Made by a program: the position numbers and the translations under genes
In this document: in pieces, positions 12,061-23,290 of the stretch
Numbering within the stretch: the first letter of the stretch is position 1
Layout of the letters: every line of letters begins with the position of its first letter
Origin: Vicugna pacos
Lineage: Eukaryota > Chordata > Mammalia > Artiodactyla > Camelidae
DNA length: 64,000 nucleotides
Assembly (NCBI RefSeq): GCF_048564905.1
Contig: NC_133007.1
Span: 23,124,001 to 23,188,000 of the forward strand
Direction: 5' to 3'
Notes under the pieces: generated by a model
Told to the model about the DNA's origin: nothing
The model's database searches: none
Seen by the model: only the letters and a program-made list of their open reading frames with translations

Positions 12061-12425
12061 TCTAAAAGGGTCTCTGCAAATAATCCCCTTTACCTAGTGA
12101 CTCCCATTTACTCTTCAAGTTACAGGTGACACCTCGGTTCCCCTGGGAAGCCATCTCCACACCATCCAATCTAAATTAGATTTCTTTTTGTCTTCTCTTG
12201 CCAAGCTCCTGCATATAGTTCACTTCAGAGAATAGAATTTAACTTGCAGTAAATAATTTTTTCCTGAGTTTATCCCTTTACTGAGACTCTGTCAAACTGG
12301 ACAATAAGTTTATGAGGGCGGAGACCATGGACATTTTTTGCATCATCAATTTCCAGTAGCTAAAATAGTATCTTGTACATATTAAGCAATGAATAGACAT
12401 CTGTTGAAATAATGAAAGATATAAT
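12061..12425 (+). mobile_element. L2 3' end
   Basis: L2 tail with CCTGGGAAGCCATCTCCACACC, ACTGGACAATAAGTTTATGAGGGCGGAGACCATGGAC and a terminal TTAAGCAATGAATAGACATCTGTTGAA block, all recognisable equivalents of the L2 consensus. It is old. Confidence 0.75.
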
Positions 12426-13560
12426 AAAAATAAATCCTGGATGTTGTGAGAACACAAAGGAGGCAGAGCTTAATACCACTGGCAGGTTATGTCATGGACA
12501 GAGGGAGGGCTTTAGAGAGAAAGTGACAGTGTGGTTGAAGTTACCTTGAAATATGAGCTGAAATAAGAAAATTAAACAAAGAGGAGTTATTCCAAAGAGA
12601 GGACGCAGCACATGAGAAAACAGGGCAGAATACGGAATCACGTCACTTTGAGGCCCAGCCAACACTAGATCAGCTTCAGAGTGCACAACTAGATGCAAAT
12701 GAGAAATGGATGGCAATAATGTTAGCAATAACAAGGCCAGAGAGGTCGGCAGGAACTAGATGATACATTCTTGCTAACAGAGAGTTCCTGGCTTCATTGT
12801 CTATGGCAAGCAGAGTCACTGAAAGACCTTTCCATGAGTTTCCTGGCCATTAGGGAACTCTTGTTCTTTACCCTGTTAACAGTAACTCGACCCCTTTGCT
12901 TAGATTACTTGAGATACTTTAGCAATTATTCCGTGGTAGTAGCTGCTTCGAAGACAATAAATGGTATGATATTCAGGGACTGAATCTGGGGGTTAAAATA
13001 AGATGCTACATACATACAGGAAGAAGATTCCATAATAAAGTTCCAGTCTCAAAGAACAGAAGAACAAAATAACTCAGGTAAAGGCAAAGCATTCAACACG
13101 TAGATTGAGGTGGGGTTAGGAAATCAGGGACCAAATACGGGCACTGTGTTTCTTATAAAATGGAGGGGACCAAGGTTGCCTGTTGTCTTCAGGAGAGCGG
13201 GAAGCGATAGCAGGAGTGCGGGACTGGGTGGTCAGATTTTCTTCTATTCTTTTGACCTACAAAGCTTGAACGCATCTTTGCTCTCATCAAAGACATACTT
13301 GATCTTGAATGATAAATTTTAGAGCAGTGAAATATGATGAAATTTATTCAAGAAATGACTAATCTTTTTACACATCTGCATAGCGTTTTTAGAGTATCAC
13401 TGAGGGTAGAAAGTCAGAATGTCTTAACTTCTTTGAGCTTCATTCTCCTCATATGTAAAATATCTTTATGGTGTATTCTACATTTAAATAAGAAAATGTT
13501 TGAAAGCACACATTTTACTTGGCGCATAAAAGTCATACAGTTACCTGAATAGTTAAAAAT
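12426..13560. other. Unassigned stretch 3' of OR10K1
   Basis: The first 300 bp (GAGGGCTTTAGAGAGAAAGTGACAGTGTGG...) resemble old L2 sequence but are too diverged to be sure. The rest is not recognised. No coding content is seen. Confidence 0.4.
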
Positions 13561-13567
13561 TGGCTTT

Positions 13568-14509
13568 TTAATTAACAGGATATGAAGTCTGGATGATTGC
13601 TCTTCGAAGGGCTGATTTGAATTCCTTATTTCTTAGACTGTAAATCATTGGATTGAACAGAGGAGTGAGGATGGTATAGGACACTGATATTAGAGTGTCT
13701 TGACTTGAAGAGTAATTAGATTTGGGCCTTAAATAAATGAAAGAGGCACAACCATAATGAACAGTTACCACAATGAGATGGGAGGCACAGGTAGAGAAGG
13801 CTTTGTATCTTCCAACAGTCGAAGGAATTTTTAGAACGGCAGAGATGATGCGGACATAGGAGACCATGATGAGTAACAGTGGAATAACCAAGACAAACAC
13901 ACCGAGCATGAATATGACCAACTGACTGAGGCGAGAACGATGAGATGCCAGCTTGAGGACAGGAGAGATATCACAGAAGAAGTGATGGAGCTGGTTGGAG
14001 GAGTGGAAGGGCAGGCGAAATACCAGCGAGGTGGTGACCAATGAGACAGTGAAGCCACAGAAACAGGCAGCAGCCACTAGTCCCACACACACCCCATGTC
14101 CCATGAGCACCGTGTAGCGCAGAGGGTTACAGATGGCCACGTAGCGATCATAACTCATGGCTGCCAGCAGGAAGGAGTGAGAGCAGATAAGGAAGAGGAA
14201 GGAAAACATCTGGATGGCACAGCCCAGGAAGGAGATGGTCTTCTTCTGGGCCAGCAGGTCCACCAGCATCTTGGGTACAATGACGAAGGTGTAGCAAGTC
14301 TCAGAGCAGGAGAGTACAGCAAGGAAGAAGTACATGGGGGTGTGCAGGGCTCTGTCCAGCACAATGGTGGAAATGATGATGGCGTTGGTGCCCAGAGTGA
14401 ACAGGTAGACGAGCAGGAAGACAACAAAGAGCAGCTGCTGCAACCCGGCTAGAGAGGAGAAGCCGAGGAAGACAAACTCTCTCACCAGAGTCTCATTGAC
14501 CCACTCCAT
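13568..14509 (-). CDS. OR10K1: Olfactory receptor OR10K1
   Basis: Intact single-exon olfactory receptor GPCR of 313 aa, the length I recall for human OR10K1. The open frame begins two codons earlier at a GTG, but the first ATG is at 14509 in a strong context (ACCATGG) and gives MEWVNET with an N-glycosylation site at 5-7. Signatures: TN at 41-42 (TM1), HTPMYFFLAVLSCSE at 56-70, Cys97 and Cys179, SYDRYVAIC at 119-127 (Ser replaces the usual Gly), KAFSTCASHL at 236-245 and NPMIYSLRN at 286-294. The 3' half keeps OR10K1-specific residues (VSLVTTSLVF, LKIPSTVGRYKAF), whereas the first 155 codons are almost identical to OR10K2, consistent with gene conversion. On the minus strand a splice acceptor (CTCTCCTGTGCAG) ends 8 nt before the ATG. 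It is a tandem neighbour of the OR10R-like gene on the same strand. Confidence 0.95.
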   Translation of the reverse strand: MEWVNETLVREFVFLGFSSLAGLQQLLFVVFLLVYLFTLGTNAIIISTIVLDRALHTPMYFFLAVLSCSETCYTFVIVPKMLVDLLAQKKTISFLGCAIQMFSFLFLICSHSFLLAAMSYDRYVAICNPLRYTVLMGHGVCVGLVAAACFCGFTVSLVTTSLVFRLPFHSSNQLHHFFCDISPVLKLASHRSRLSQLVIFMLGVFVLVIPLLLIMVSYVRIISAVLKIPSTVGRYKAFSTCASHLIVVTVHYGCASFIYLRPKSNYSSSQDTLISVSYTILTPLFNPMIYSLRNKEFKSALRRAIIQTSYPVN

Positions 14510-14517
14510 GGTCACTG

Positions 14518-14557
14518 CTGCACAGGAGAGCCAGAGCCAGAGCCAGAGCCAGAGGCC
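14518..14557 (-). promoter_or_regulatory. Splice acceptor built on a CTCTGG hexamer repeat
   Basis: On the minus strand, about four to five CTCTGG/CTCTGG-like units (14527-14556) run directly into CTCCTGTGCAG. The acceptor for the OR10K1 coding exon would be the AG ending at 14518. The microsatellite provides the polypyrimidine tract. Confidence 0.6.
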
Positions 14558-15791
14558 CGGCTCCAGGGAGGGAGAAATGCACGGGAAACTCAGCGCAAAG
14601 TCTGCAGCTGGCAGGCATTTCTAAACGTTTGGTGGAACTCATTCATTCCCTCCAAGAAACATCTGCTGAAATAAGAATTAAGGCTAAACACAGAATAGGA
14701 TAACTGGCAACCAGTTAGGCGGCTTTGTCTGAGCCTCAGAAAATGTTCTCTCTCTAGCAGAGGATTAAGCACTGGTCTATTAGGTTTCCCTTGTAGCTTA
14801 CTTATGAATTATCTAATGAATTATTGTGTTTTTCTTGCTCACTACAAGCCCAAGGCAACCAGCTCTCCAAAACTGAGAATAATGGTTAACTTCAGCTATC
14901 TGAACTTGATCAGAGCGTGGAATAAAAGAATGAGTAGTGCTCAGACACAGCATGTGAACTTCAGATTATCAACCAGAAAATGAGAAGGGAGAGGAAGAAT
15001 TAGATAAACTCTCAGCAAAAGTGTAAGAGGATTTGTGTTTGTTGATGACTTATTATATGCTAAAATACGTGGTAAAAATATTATATATCTTATGTCAACG
15101 ATTCATTACAAAAACTTTATATCGATACCCAAAACAATAAGGAAAAAACCACCCTTCAGTGCTGAAACCAGTTTGAAACATTACTTAAGTTCTGCAAACT
15201 AGAATAGTGAGCCAAGGATGGAACAGAAGATAGCATTACTTAAAAGAAAACGTTCTCCTTCTTTTAGCAAGAGAAGAGTCATCAGAGTATTAGAAAAAGT
15301 CTCATTAACATGCATGTTGCAACCCTTCTCACTTTTCCCATTCTGAAACGCCTCAAAGAATCTCAGAGAAACAGAGTTTTGCAAAAATGTCCAAGAGCTT
15401 GTCTCAGAGAGTGACAGAGAATGTGACAACTGGGCAGTTTTCCCCTGACACAAATCATAGGCTTTATATCTTTTACAACTTGTTCTGCTAATAAGTTTCC
15501 TTTTGAATATGAATATTCTTCTGCTAAACAGTTTGCAAACTACTAGAAAAAAAACTATTTCTAAAGTCATTTTTAGACCTTATATCACATGCTTTTTTCC
15601 ATGGGTGTATTTCCCAACTGCCTAAGCCTAAGAAGTAAAGTCTGTGTTCCCTGGATGCAAAATCATTTAGTAGTTACAGGCTGTATCCAGTCTTCATTTA
15701 TGTAGTTTCCAGTATATTTAAATACTTCGACATTATTTTGTGTTGAGGAATTATCTGCATCTGCTACCAGAATTTCTTGGTTTTGCATTAG
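14558..15791. other. Upstream region of OR10K1, unassigned
   Basis: Presumed 5' intron and flank of OR10K1. A weak MIR-like stretch lies near 15030-15150. The 123-codon minus-strand frame at 15199-15570 has no recognisable domain. Confidence 0.4.
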
Positions 15792-16463
15792 AAAAAACCT
15801 TGGGAAAATGATAAGAAAAAAGAAACTGATCATAAATTCAGATTTCCCCCAGTGTTTTGAAATAGACGGAAATCTCTTTGTCTAGGTGGAGGTGTTACAT
15901 AGGGAACCTGTCTCATTGGTTTGCCTTTTCTTCATATAATTAGTATATTCATACTTATGTATATAATGGGGATATACATGACATATCCATTCTTTGCATT
16001 TATAGTAACAAACTTTGGTTTCCTAGACTCTAAGTTAAATGATTGGAAATTTCTGAAACTCATTTTATCTATCCTTAGAATTTGGAGATAATAATTTTCA
16101 TTCTTTCTTCATTACTAGAAATTGGTCCTAAACTTAGTAGGTATAATTATTTGAAGTTAATATTAAGATACTCACACATGCTGGTTTTATAGTCCTTTAA
16201 AACAAATAATAGAAATTTTTCATTCTATAGCCAGAGATATTTCTATGACATATAAATGCAAAGAATGGATATGTCATGTATATCCCCATTATATACATAT
16301 GCATAAATATACGAATTATATGAAGAAAAGGCAAACCAATGAGACAGTTTCCCTATGTAACACCTCCACCTAGACAAAGAGATTTCCGTCTATTTCAAAA
16401 CACTGGGGGAAATCTGAATTTATGATCAGTTTCTTTTTTCTTATCATTTTCCCAAGATTTTTC
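15792..16463. repeat. Large inverted repeat, 213-bp arms
   Basis: The left arm (15792-16004) and right arm (16251-16463) are reverse complements with about six differences, about 97% identity by eye, around a 246-bp spacer. Landmarks: GGGAAAATGATAAG at 15802 pairs with CTTATCATTTTCCC at 16440, CTAGGTGGAGGTGTTAC near 15882 pairs with GTAACACCTCCACCTAG near 16357, and ACATATCCATTCTTTGCA at 15981 pairs with TGCAAAGAATGGATATGT near 16257. The arms do not match any transposon family I recognise. Transcription through the repeat in either direction would give a very long hairpin. Confidence 0.93.
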
Positions 16464-18639
16464 TGTGTCTCTTTTCAACTCACTCACCTATAATCCCTAC
16501 CATACTCTCACTCCACTGAGCATGAATTATAGACCACAGTAGCTAGAGTTATCTGATTATGAAGGAGTGCCTGGTATCTAGCCAATACCAAAAAAAAAAA
16601 AAAAAAAAAAAGGTAGCTTGGATTATTTTTCATTAAGACCCATGAGGATAGCTGACTTCAGGTAACTGGATTTTCTACAAGCTATTAATATAACCTTACA
16701 GTCTAAATGAGGTGTGGCTGATATATTTGCCCTTTTCATGGTGTATGGAGACCCAGTGACACAGTTCATCTGAGAAGCAGCCCCCATTGGCCAAGAACAC
16801 ATCCAAGACCACCACAGGACGTCATATCAGTACTATGGACAGAAAGATATAACAGCAAAAGAATAAAAAGATCTTCCAGCCAAATACCCACAAGCCTTGA
16901 AACTAAGAGAAAAGATCCCTCCATTTGGAGTGAGAAGATCTGTATTTTAGGTCTAGCTTTGTGTGACTTTGGCCAAGGTACTTAACTTGGATATTTAGTC
17001 TCCTTATTTTAAAATTAGGTGACAGGGTAGTGACTGTAATAAACTGTTAGGATGCACGGAAAGTACTTAAGCAGAGGCTCCTTGAGTAATATCTTGCAGA
17101 ATTTTTTGACTTAGGGTAAGAGTTGAGTACTGACCCTCAATAATGTTTCAACTCAAAGAGTCCAAAATTCTCTACTCAGATGATCCCCAAAGTCCCTTTC
17201 TGATATTCTACAACCTGGGGATGGAATTCATGTTATGATCCTTGGAGATGACACTTCTATACCTTATTTTTCTAATTCCTTAGAGGCTCCAAGGAATTTT
17301 ATATAATTTAGATTTAAACAGTGACTCAATATTTGAGGGTACTGGTTACTCAAAAAGGAAGCAAACCTATGATGTTTCAAATGCAAAATTTTGAGATATT
17401 CAAATACTTCTCTCAGGGAAAACATCAGTCAATTAACTGAGAGGAATTATGTACACAGCCTCAGAAAATAAAGAGACGGAATTTTTGTATTCTTAGATAC
17501 ACATGAAAATCCTGAATTTGCCATTTTAAAATGGAGTTTAAGTATCAGATTTCAATTGTAGCTGAAAACATACATGAGTACACAGTAGAGAGGAAGTGAA
17601 GATTTAGTATATGTTTCATTTAATCCATGAAAATCCAAAAAAAAAAAAAAGTAAAGAAAATCTAGCAGGGAGTGAAAATGAACCAGTCTGATCATTAAGA
17701 AAATTTCAGAGAACTATACGGACGATGCCCAATCACTTTTAGTACCTGGAGGTAAAAGCAGCCCCTGGTTCTCCTTCTTAATATCCCTGGCACTGGCCAG
17801 AAAGCTGTCGCTGATCTTCTAAGGGGGTCGAAGGGGAGGTGTCCACAAGCACTACTCCTCACTCGGGTCTCGGCCCCACAGAGCCCCAAACTAGATCAAT
17901 ATCCCCACCTCGGTAAGTACCTACATTGCTCTCCGTGTTTCAGTTCAGACAGAAGCAGCTATTCAGTATCTGGGATCCCTTTAAATGTAGATTCTAAGCC
18001 CAAGGTCAGGACCTGAAGAGATATCAGCAAAAGAGAGTGAATCTGCCTTGAGATGGAAGCTCTCATCTGCCTCAACAGAAGGAGCCTCCCCTATCCATCA
18101 GGACTTTCAACGTCTCCAGCCAAAGTCATTATCTTTAGAAGTTCTGGTGACCAACATGGGGTGTGGATATTAGAAGCATATACTGTGACTGCTGGACTCC
18201 TGAGGCTGTATCTACTTCCCTGGAGACATTGTCCTGGGTGGGGTTAATTAGAAGTCAAGTTTATTTTGGAAAAATAACATTGCAAGTTTCTCAAAGGTAG
18301 CCTTAGTTGAGGAACCTGGGGACTAGAAGCCATAAGCATAATTAGCCCATATCTTCATTGGAAATCAAGTCCATTTGTTATGGATTCTGCAGGAGAAATC
18401 ACAATTAAGTCTGCAATGCATCAGACTAAGTGGAAAATGTTTATTGAATTTTAGGTCAGGAAACCAATTTATCTGTCCAGTGATTCTCAACTTTAATGCT
18501 TACAAGAATCAAAAGAGGGTTTCATTACAAATTTATCTTCTCAGGTTTTTGTCTATAGAAGTTCTCATTAGGAACATTGGGGGGTTCTGCAAAAACTTAC
18601 ATTTTTAACAAGTATCTTAAATCTAGTTGAGCTCTATCA
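16464..18639. other. Unassigned stretch with MIR and a possible 5' exon
   Basis: It contains a run of about 22 A at 16590-16611 and a MIR-like copy at about 16920-17090 (TGTGTGACTTTGGCCAAGGTACTTAAC). A GC-richer patch at 17740-17920 ends in a good splice donor (CGGTAAGTAC, GT at 17913). No protein-coding gene is recognised. Confidence 0.4.
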
Positions 18640-19030
18640 ATAAATTACTTGTTACCTTACAAATGGTTTTTACTAGAATGACTGTATATAAAGTTGTCAA
18701 TTTCATCCAAGCTAATCCAAAATCAATATAATTCCAATCCAAACTCTGGCATGAATTGTGAAGGCAACCTGAAATTAAAAATTTATAAAGTTTACTTGGA
18801 AGAATAAGACACTTTTGAAAAAGGGCAAGTGATATAGGGGCTCACTCTTCCCAGTAGTAAGACGTCTTAGTCATAGAAAGAACATGCTACTGGAACATAA
18901 GGAGTTAAAGAGACAGAAAGGAGAGCGCAGAAAATCATCTGTGGTTTAGTTGGGAACGTGGTCTTTGACCTCACAAGTCAGTAAGAGCACTGTGAATATT
19001 TAATAAATGATACTGGGAAATCCGTCTCCT
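18640..19030 (+). mobile_element. Old L1 ORF2 fragment
   Basis: Diverged L1 ORF2 sequence: AATTCCAATCCAAACTCTGGCATG, TGAAAAAGGGCAAG and TTTAATAAATGATACTGGG follow the consensus order. Ancient internal fragment. Confidence 0.65.
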
Positions 19031-19744
19031 TCCGTGTACTCATCACTCAGAAGGATGTGTCCTGGCAGAACAATGAAATGACTTACTGAAGGCTTAGTTA
19101 GGGCACTACTTGGGGGACAACACATGATGGCTCCCCGTGTGTCTACTCAAGGCCATGTACATTCTGAACCAGCAAACTAGGCATCATGCCTATTCTCCAG
19201 TAGCAAGAATATGTAGGTCTGGAAGTCGGTGTAAGGGGAGATGGAAGTGGCTCCTGCCAATGTTACCCCTAATGACTGACTCACATAATTTTGAGCTTTG
19301 TAATCTAGAGGTGTTACTTTTCAAAGGAGTGTTGCTTCTATCAGAAAATACAAAAAACAGAAATTGAAGCTTGCCCTTCATCACTTTAGTCCATTTATAT
19401 TGTACAAATAATTTATAGGCATAAAGGGACTTTTTACATTAGCTAGGGTAACTGATTCTATTTTTTTTATTGCTACAGAATTGATTTTATTTTTCTGAAA
19501 ATGTTTTGTTTAATACAAGAATTTAAACTTAAAGTATAGATCTGTAAGTCATAGATAAATAAATCATTTTATAAGTATTGTTTAGAGTAAGAAATACAGT
19601 TAAATATTTCAATTAATATGTAGATTTTTGAAAAGTACAATTATTCTAAATTTTTTGGTTTTTAGCTCCACAGATTACACACTGTTTCCCATATAGTATA
19701 TCAACTTTCTTGATGAAAAAGCCAATAGGTATTTTTCTCTTTTT
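19031..19744. other. Unassigned AT-rich stretch
   Basis: No gene or recognisable repeat. Open frames are short and without motifs. Confidence 0.4.
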
Positions 19745-20400
19745 AAAAATATTTTGATTTATTTAAAATTTTTCATTGAAGTATAGTTGATTTACAATAT
19801 TGTGTTAGTTACAGGTGTACAGCATAGTGATTCAATATTTTTGCAGACTATACCCCATTGTAGTAAGTTATTACAAGATAATGGGTATAGTTCCCATTGT
19901 TCTGTTTTTTGGAAAAACTTAATACGAATTGGTGTTAATTCTTCTTTGTATATTTGGTAGAATTCACCCATAAAACCATTTGGTCATGGGCTTTTCTTTG
20001 TAGGTAGATCTTTGATTGCTGGACAATCTCTTTTTTTGTTAATGATCTATTTAAGCTTTCCATTTCTCAGTTTTGGTACAATTTTGGTAGATTACATTTC
20101 TAGAAATGTGTCCATTTCTTCTAAATTATCCAATTTGTAGGTGCTCAATTGTTGATAATACTCCCTTATGTCTGTTTTGTAATTCTAACACATGCATTAT
20201 TTCTCCTCTTTATTTTTTTATTTTGTTTTTTTCAGCCTTCTCTTTTTTTCCTACTTGTTTTAGCTACGGCTTTGTCAAATTTGTTCAGTTTTTTTTAAAA
20301 CAGTTTTTAGTTTTATTGACTTTTATATTGTTTTTCTAGTCTCCATTTGATTGATTTCTTCTCTAAGCTTCATTGTTTTACTCCTGTTAACTTTGGTATA
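19745..20400 (-). mobile_element. L1 fragment with internal deletion
   Basis: The reverse-strand L1 3' UTR (GTATAGTTGATTTACAATATTG at about 19781) is followed after about 19905 by a non-adjacent ORF2 region (CCATTTGGTCATGGGCTTTTC at about 19977, CTAGAAATGTGTCCATTTCTTC at about 20100). The intervening ORF2 part is absent. It is 5'-truncated. Confidence 0.75.
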
Positions 20401-20808
20401 ACTCATGTGGGTTAAACAAATGATTTAATATTTTTGAACCTCAGTTTCTTCCATAAAATGGTAAGATCAGACAAGGAGAGCTCAAAATCACTTCCTGATT
20501 TAATGCAATTTATATGAATCTTCCCTGCAAATCAGAACAAAAACAAAGCATAAAATCAACTTACAAAAATAAAGATAAATTTCTTTAGATATTGTTGATT
20601 GGTAACTTACTTATGTCATTACTCCTCATGCCTCTTGCTTTTCTCCTAACCCCTTATCAGTGTGCTTAACTTGTGTTACTCATTTTTTCATACCAGTATT
20701 ATCAGCTTTGTACAAAAACACATTTGTGGTTTTCATGGAGGCACTTCACTTTTGTCAAAGTCTTTTTGTTCTCAATGTAAGGATGTCTAAGTGTGTTTTC
20801 CAGTGCCC

Positions 20809-21337
20809 ACTGGAGAGACAGAACCAGGGCATAATCACTGAATCCATCCTTATAGGCTTCTCAAACTATGGGACATCTGAAGAGCCTTCTCTTCATTATT
20901 TTCCTCCTTATCTGCCTGATCTCTCTGATGGCCAGTGTCACCATAAAGATTGTCATTTGTCTGGTCTTTGTTTTTGTCTAGATTGAGCTTTGCACAGGCC
21001 TATATACTTCTTTCTCTTTGCCCTTTCCTGCTCTGAAACCTATTACACCTTAGTCACGATACAAGAAATGCTGACCAACCTGCTTTCCACAAGTCTGACT
21101 ATTTCTTTCTTTGGATGTTCTACAAAACAAATCTCTTTGTGGGTTTGGCTTGTACCAACTGTTTTTAATTGCTGTGATGAGCTATGATCGCTATGCTGCC
21201 ATCTGCAACCCTCTTAACTGCACTCGCATTGTCAGCGGTGCCACCTGCATGCAGTTGGTTTTAGCCTCAAGCTTCTGTGGTTTCCTGATCTATGTGGTTG
21301 TCAACGTCCTGGTGTTTAGTGTACCTGATCTCGTGGA
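20809..21337 (+). pseudogene. Truncated OR family 10 pseudogene, OR10T-like
   Basis: The 5' part of an olfactory receptor exon, split over three reading frames. Recognisable pieces: ITESILIGFSNYGT (N-terminus), RPIYFFLFALSCSETYYTLV (TM2, in a different frame), TISFFGCS (start of TM3), then SYDRYAAICNPLNC and LVFSVP (end of TM4) in a third frame. The expected start ATG reads CTG at 20810, there is a stop before TM2, and there are at least two frameshifts. Homology stops at about 21337, where L1 sequence begins, and the TM5-TM7 half does not reappear beyond it. A TTTTCCAG acceptor remnant ends at 20803. The position between OR10K1 and OR10K2 matches where I recall human OR10T1P, but the subfamily is not certain. 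Confidence 0.85.
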
Positions 21338-22180
21338 GGCAAAAGTTGTTTAAACAGCATACAAAAGCATTACTCAGAAAGTTGAAGGCTGATAAATTAT
21401 ACTTCATTAAAATTAAGAACTTTTGTTCATCAAAACTGAAATGCAATTTTCAGAGTCGGACAGGATATTTGAAATGCACATCGCTAATTAAATACTGATT
21501 TCCAGAATGTGTTTAAATCTCCTGGAATCAATAAGAAGAGATATCTCTCTTTTCTAATGTACGACATATTGAACAGGACCTTCAAAAAAAGAAGAAATTC
21601 AATTGGCTGATTAACTTGTGAAAAGGTGTTCAATCTCATTAGTATCATGGAAGTGCAAATGCAATTACACAGACATACCAGGATGTCTCAAATGAAAATG
21701 AGTTACAACGTCATTTCCGGCTGAGGTTTATTTCCCTCACTGCCCAGGAAGAATCTGGAGGATGTGGAAGGAGAACAGCTGAGGAAAGGAGAGCATGTTT
21801 GACCCTCACTTATTGTTGCAGATGTGGAGCAACTGAAACTCCCATTCAGTACTGGTGGGAGCATAAACTGGTACAACCACTTTGAAAAATGATTTGGTAG
21901 AGTCTAGCATCATTGAAGATAAACATATTTGATATTTACTGTGTAACAGATCACCTCAAAGCGTAGAGAGGTTAAGATTCTTGCTTGTCTTTTTGTGACT
22001 TGCTTATTTCACTTAGGAAGAGAATTGTTATTTATAGAGTTTCAGATTTGCAAGATGAAAAAGCTCTGGAGATCTTTTTAAACAACAATTTGAATATACT
22101 TAACACTACTGAACTGTACACTTAAAATGGATAAGGTGGTCAATTTTATGTTAAGTGTTTTTTTTTTTAACCACAGGAAA
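21338..22180 (+). mobile_element. L1 fragment replacing the 3' half of the OR pseudogene
   Basis: L1 ORF2 3' region (GACTTCATT-type CTTCATTAAAATTAAGAAC at about 21402, GGTGTTCAATCTCATTAGTATC at about 21626, ACTGGTGGGAGCATAAACTGG at about 21852) running to a 3' end (GAACTGTACACTTAAAATGG at about 22111). It has internal rearrangement. Its 5' edge joins the broken OR. Confidence 0.78.
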
Positions 22181-22475
22181 AAAATACTTCTTGCTGTGTG
22201 GGCACGTTGCTTTAGGTTTGACTGATCTAAGCTGAATTTAGCATGATGAGTCTGCTTCAAGCTGCATGTCTCTTGGGTTTGGCCTCCTTTCAATAGGTTG
22301 ATATCAGATTTGTACCAGCTACTTCTAGTCTAGATCCCAGACTTAAAAACATGGAGACCTCATCCTATGGTGATAGCAGGAAACCCGCAATGCTTCTTTT
22401 GGCCAAGGCTTGGAACTAGTGCACTATCCCTTCTGCCCATGTTTCATTGGCTAGTATAAATACCAATACCAAACC

Positions 22476-23290
22476 CACAATGCTGGTATGCTGTTGGTGG
22501 GAATATAAGTTGGTATAGCCATTTAGGGAAAACAGTACTGAAGTTCTTCAAGAAATTAAAAATAGAACCACCATGTGATCTGGATATCCCATTCCTTGGC
22601 ATTTATCAAAAAGAGTCTGAAATCAGAATCACAAAGTAACACCTCTATCTCCATGTTCATTGCAACACCATTCACAACAACCAACATATGAAAACAACCT
22701 AATGGTACAAATCATAGGAAATGTATAAAGAAAATGTGGTATATACACGTAACAAAATATTATTCAGCCTTGAAAAAGAAGGAAAGTCTGCCATTTGCCA
22801 CAATATGAGTGAACCTCAAGACACTAAGGGAAGTAAGCCAGACACAGAAAGACAAATATTGGTTGGCCTCCTTATATGTGGAATCTAAAATAGTCAAAGT
22901 CACAGAAGCAGATAGTAGAATGGTGGTTTCCAGGGGCTAGGGAGAGAGGCAAATGTGGAGATGTTGGTTAAAGGGTATAAAGTTTAAATTATGCAAGAGA
23001 AGCTCTGGAGATGCACTATACAGCATGGTACTTAGAGGTAAAACTACTGTGCTGTGTGCTTAAAATTTGCCAAGAGGATAGATCTTATGTTAAGTTTTCT
23101 TATCACAGTTAATAATAATAGTAATTAATAATAACAAAGTTGACTGGATAAAACTTTGGGAAATGATGCATATGTCTATGGCTTTGATGGTGGTGATTGT
23201 TTCTTGAATATATACTTACATCAAACTCAACAAGTTGTATATATTAAATATGTACATCTTCTTCCATGTCAATCATAACTTGATGAAGTC
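22476..23290 (+). mobile_element. L1 3' portion
   Basis: Second L1 in the same orientation: GGTGGGAATATAAGTTGG (22495), ATCCCATTCCTTGGCATTTATC (about 22587), the GGTTTCCAGGGGCTAGG module (about 22925) and CTGTGCTGTGTGCTTAAAATTTG near the 3' end. A further tail-like stretch to 23290 suggests two superposed 3' ends. The 295 bp before it are unassigned. Confidence 0.78.

Noticed and set aside
14096-14452. 118-codon plus-strand frame, and similar frames opposite other OR exons
   Set aside because: Antisense shadows of the OR coding exons, caused by their codon composition; no independent motif.
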